In this document: piece by piece, positions 6,701 to 8,083 of the stretch
Layout: every line of letters starts with the position of its first letter
How positions within the stretch are numbered: position 1 is the first letter of the stretch
Assembly (NCBI GenBank): GCA_900556665.1
Contig: USPX01000084.1
Location: 1 to 8,083 of the forward strand
Source of the DNA: an uncultured Eubacteriales bacterium
GTDB lineage: Bacteria > Bacillota_A > Clostridia > Lachnospirales > Cellulosilyticaceae
DNA: 8,083 bases
Direction: 5' to 3'
Notes under the pieces: generated by a model
The model's database searches: none
Told to the model about the DNA's origin: nothing
What the model saw: the letters and a program-made list of their open reading frames with translations, nothing else
Translations under genes and position numbers: made by a program

Positions 6701-7060
6701 CTTGAACGTATTATGTGGGAAGAGCTTGGTAGTAAGGCAGAGTATGAGAAAGAGTATGGTGATACACCTGTCAGCAAGCTGGTTAGAAAGATTGTGGGGC
6801 TTGATAGGGGCGCAGCTAATGAAGCATTTTCAAGCTTCTTAAGTGAAGAAAAGTTAAATGCCATGCAGATACGCTTTGTGAAGCTGATAGTAGATTACAT
6901 TGTGGCAAATGGTATGATTGAGGACAACAGAGTACTTATGGAAGAACCATTTAGAAGTCTAGGAAGCATCACTTCTATTTTTAAAGACAACATGCAAGAT
7001 GCAAGAGAGCTGATGGGTGTTATTACAGCTATTAAGGCAAATTGTGAGCAAGCTATATAG
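3713..7060 (+). CDS. hsdR: Type I restriction enzyme R subunit, EcoEI family
   Basis: HsdR is the DNA translocase and nuclease of the type I complex, cutting unmodified DNA far from the HsdS site. The 1115-aa protein appears complete. Domains in order: a DUF4145-like N-terminus (about 1-130, with SRRAVELAVKWVY and IRLGNTAVH); a short coiled coil (150-195); the endonuclease domain with E212, D243 (GFVDYVLYG) and E258-A-K260; the helicase ATP site MATGSGKT (371-378); the DESH box (473-476); TATP (498-501); an acidic insert (550-578); helicase motif V DMLDTGVDIPE (677-687); motif VI QMIGRGTR (705-712); and an EcoEI-type C-terminal helical domain (about 930-1105) that should bind the methylase core. 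No motif is missing. The start ATG 3713 has AAGGGGG at 3701-3707. It uses CTT and GCC codons more than the AT-richer genes upstream. It lies 34 nt after rpn without its own visible promoter. Confidence 0.96.
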   Translation: MCTNFDFLKTKKQFESFANSSIEAEKSLLVSPATCAILSRRAVELAVKWVYSFDDDLTVPYQDNISSLIHEPTFRQIIEPKLFPMIKYIIRLGNTAVHTNANITRDEAVLSLRNLHEVIRWIDYCYAEEYTCGEFDESILLTGEEKRTRPQELQDLYERLSSKDKRIEEIRKENEALRAAMTAQRKANTEQHDFEVDALSEAQTRAKYIDIELKLAGWDIGRDCVVEVPVEGMPNATGTGFVDYVLYGNNGKPLAIVEAKKTGKDPRVGSQQAKLYADCLHNMTGQRPLIFTTNGFEIYFTNDAEDYPQRRVSAIFTKEELQLMVDRRTSKKPFTAVEINDNISNRYYQKEAIMSVCDAIETKHRKMLLVMATGSGKTRTAISIVDVLMRHNYVKNILFLADRKALVRQAKNNFSNLLPSLTLCNLLDGKDNPEQARMIFSTYPTMMNAIDEAKRKDGKKLFTPGHFDLIIVDESHRSIYKKYRDIFEYFDAMLLGLTATPKDEIDKNTYSIFELESGVPTFAYELEKAVEDGYLVDYRTIEVKSKIMEEGIHYDDLSEEEKEEFEKTFEDDETVDDVVSNNAINEWLFNANTIDMVLNQLMERGLRIEGGDKIGKTIIFAKNSRHAQAIVERFNKIYPEYGAHFIKQIDYSINYVDTLIDDFSTKEKMPQIAVSVDMLDTGVDIPEVLNLVFFKKVRSKSKFWQMIGRGTRLCKDLLGVGMDKESFLIFDFCNNFDFFRANPKGMETKIGEGLTEKIFNTKVEMARELQDIKYREENYKAYREEIVSELLEATRALNEESFRVKMHQRYVETYRNKDAWQNLGTASVAEIKEHIAPLVTLLNDDELAKRFDYLIYTVELAYLQNKNASKPIRSIIQTAEELSKLSSVPQVMEQKYIIEKVQTDEFWESADILELEEVREALRELIKFIERNKQKIYYTNFRDEILEVSENGAMYNSNDLKDYKKKVEHYLKAHQDELAIYKLRNNKQLTKEDMKTLERIMWEELGSKAEYEKEYGDTPVSKLVRKIVGLDRGAANEAFSSFLSEEKLNAMQIRFVKLIVDYIVANGMIEDNRVLMEEPFRSLGSITSIFKDNMQDARELMGVITAIKANCEQAI

Positions 7061-7200
7061 CAAGATTAATTGTGTTATATAGTGATATATTAACTGTGCA
7101 ATATAATGTATAAGAAGGCTACTAAAAATCAATATATTGAACAGTTTATTACAATATATTATTAGAAAAGCTAGAAAATATATATTGTTTTGAAAAGTTG
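7061..7200. other. AT-rich spacer with repeated CAATATATT
   Basis: No gene or terminator is visible directly after hsdR. CAATATATT occurs at 7130-7138 and 7152-7160, and again at 7207-7215 between the -35 and -10 of the following promoter. AATATATT is itself a palindrome. The starts are 22 and 55 nt apart, about two and five helical turns. These could be sites for a regulator of the downstream gene, but the region is so AT-rich that chance is a real alternative. The hsdR message probably runs on to the hairpin at 7256-7303. Confidence 0.35.
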
Positions 7201-7229
7201 TTGACACAATATATTAAACGTGATATTTT
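7201..7229 (+). promoter_or_regulatory. Sigma-A promoter with extended -10 for argD
   Basis: A perfect -35 TTGACA (7201-7206) is followed after 17 nt by TATTTT (7224-7229), which is preceded by TGA (7221-7223) as in extended -10 promoters. ACGTG occurs twice at a 14-nt step (7218-7222 and 7232-7236) around the -10. Transcription would start near 7236, about 100 nt before the aminotransferase start and upstream of the hairpin at 7256. Confidence 0.72.
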
Positions 7230-7255
7230 ATACGTGTACAAAATAATAGACAAAC

Positions 7256-7303
7256 AAAAGCAAAGGCGCTTTATATTTTATATAGAGTGACTTTGCTTTT
7301 TTT
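7256..7303 (+). terminator. Terminator-like hairpin in the argD leader (possible attenuator)
   Basis: The arms 7256-7276 and 7280-7300 form a 21-position stem with one mismatch (G7266/A7290), two G-U pairs and a 3-nt loop, followed by a seven-T run (7297-7303). It looks like a true intrinsic terminator. It may simply end the hsdR transcript, but it lies downstream of the best argD promoter and 35 nt before the argD start. Unless another promoter exists, the argD message must read through it, which would make it an attenuator. Confidence 0.8.
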
Positions 7304-7338
7304 ATGTAGAAAAATAGAGAAAATGGAGGGTTTGAATT

Positions 7339-8083
7339 ATGAAATTAAAAGACACAGGATTAACAGTAGAAGATATTAAAGAGAAAGTAAATACATATAT
7401 GATTGAGACATATGAAAGATTTGACTTCCTTGCTGAAACAGCTGAAGGCATGTATTTATATGATGAAAAAGGCACACCATACCTTGATTTCTATGCAGGG
7501 ATTGCTGTAAATAATGCAGGGAGTAGAAATCCAAAAGTTGTAGCTGCAGTAAAAGATCAAGTAGATGATATTATGCATACATTCAATTATCCATATACAA
7601 TTCCACAAGCCTTACTTGCTGAAAAGATTTGTACAACACTTGGCATGGATAAAATCTTTTATCAAAACTCAGGTACAGAAGCAAATGAAGCAATGATTAA
7701 AATGGCACGTAAATATGGTATTGAAAAATACGGACCGAACCGTTATCATATCGTAACTGCAAAGATGGGATTCCACGGTAGAACATTTGGTGCTATGTCA
7801 GCTACAGGACAACCAGGCAACGGATGCCAAGTTGGTTTCGGACCAATGACATATGGTTTCTCATATGCACCATACAATGATTTAGAAGCTTTCAAAAATG
7901 CTTGTACAGAAAATACAATCGCCATTATGATTGAGCCAGTTCAAGGGGAAGGCGGTGTGCATCCAGCAACAATGGAATTCATGAAAGGTCTTAGAGAATT
8001 TTGTGATGAAAAAGGTATGCTTCTCTTATTAGATGAAGTTCAAACTGGATGGTGTAGAACAGGGGCAGTGATGTCATATATGA
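7339..8083 (+). CDS. argD: Class III PLP aminotransferase, acetylornithine type (5' part)
   Basis: Acetylornithine aminotransferase makes N-acetylornithine from N-acetylglutamate semialdehyde in arginine synthesis, using pyridoxal phosphate. The frame is open from ATG 7339 (GGAGGG at 7325-7330, 8 nt upstream) to the window end and gives 248 residues of an expected ~400. Class III motifs seen: YLDFYAGIAVNNAG (48-61), the PLP-phosphate loop SGTEANE (111-117), FHGRT (145-149), EPVQGEGG (199-206) and LDEVQTG (231-237), with D232 and Q235 contacting the cofactor. The catalytic lysine lies beyond the window. GSRNP (61-65) stands where many relatives have GHxHP, and GWCRTG (237-242) replaces the common GxGRTG, so substrate assignment within the class (acetylornithine, ornithine, GABA) is not certain. 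Its function is unrelated to the defence genes. It marks return to core chromosome, with its own promoter and a leader hairpin. Confidence 0.85.
   Translation, partial: MKLKDTGLTVEDIKEKVNTYMIETYERFDFLAETAEGMYLYDEKGTPYLDFYAGIAVNNAGSRNPKVVAAVKDQVDDIMHTFNYPYTIPQALLAEKICTTLGMDKIFYQNSGTEANEAMIKMARKYGIEKYGPNRYHIVTAKMGFHGRTFGAMSATGQPGNGCQVGFGPMTYGFSYAPYNDLEAFKNACTENTIAIMIEPVQGEGGVHPATMEFMKGLREFCDEKGMLLLLDEVQTGWCRTGAVMSYM

Noticed and set aside
7061..7338. tRNA, T-box or other known riboswitch between hsdR and argD
   Set aside because: No cloverleaf, T-box sequence or known aptamer core was seen; only the promoter, AT-rich repeats and the terminator-like hairpin.

Overview
The window is AT-rich DNA, most likely a chromosomal contig end from a low-GC Firmicute of the class Clostridia. 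The reasons are strong AGGAGG-type ribosome binding sites, AT-rich codon use (TTA, ATA, AGA), an Rpn-family protein of a type common in clostridia, and a clostridial-looking acetylornithine-type aminotransferase. Genus cannot be fixed from sequence alone. Every supported gene is on the + strand. The first 35 bases are Illumina adapter, so the left edge is a sequencing artefact and not a biological boundary.

Layout: (1) 36-987 holds the 3' end of a type I restriction specificity gene (hsdS) and, 10 nt later, a 234-aa protein with a restriction-endonuclease-like E...D...QxK core; a strong terminator closes this unit. (2) 988-2467 holds a duplicated AT-rich spacer, a sigma-A-like promoter, a 111-aa unknown protein, and an overlapping 253-aa HipA-like kinase that starts directly at the kinase core; a second strong terminator follows. 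(3) 2468-3678 holds a leader with repeated motifs and an Rpn-family PD-(D/E)XK nuclease. The nuclease carries a perfect 12-bp tandem repeat and a strong internal start that would release an 86-aa C-terminal protein. (4) 3713-7060 is a full-length hsdR of EcoEI type, 34 nt after rpn with no visible promoter of its own. (5) 7061-8083 is an AT-rich spacer with a good promoter, then a terminator-like hairpin, then the 5' part of an argD-like aminotransferase cut by the window end.

Reading: this is a compact defence island in which hsdS and hsdR of a type I restriction system are separated by about 3.4 kb of probable toxin-antitoxin or anti-phage cargo (HipA-like pair, Rpn). A terminator follows the hsdS unit and another follows the HipA unit, so specificity and nuclease subunits are probably on different transcripts, with hsdR riding behind rpn. 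The most interesting candidates are the two-gene HipA-like module with no visible HipB or HipA N-terminal domain, and the gene-within-gene arrangement in rpn. argD looks like ordinary housekeeping flank.
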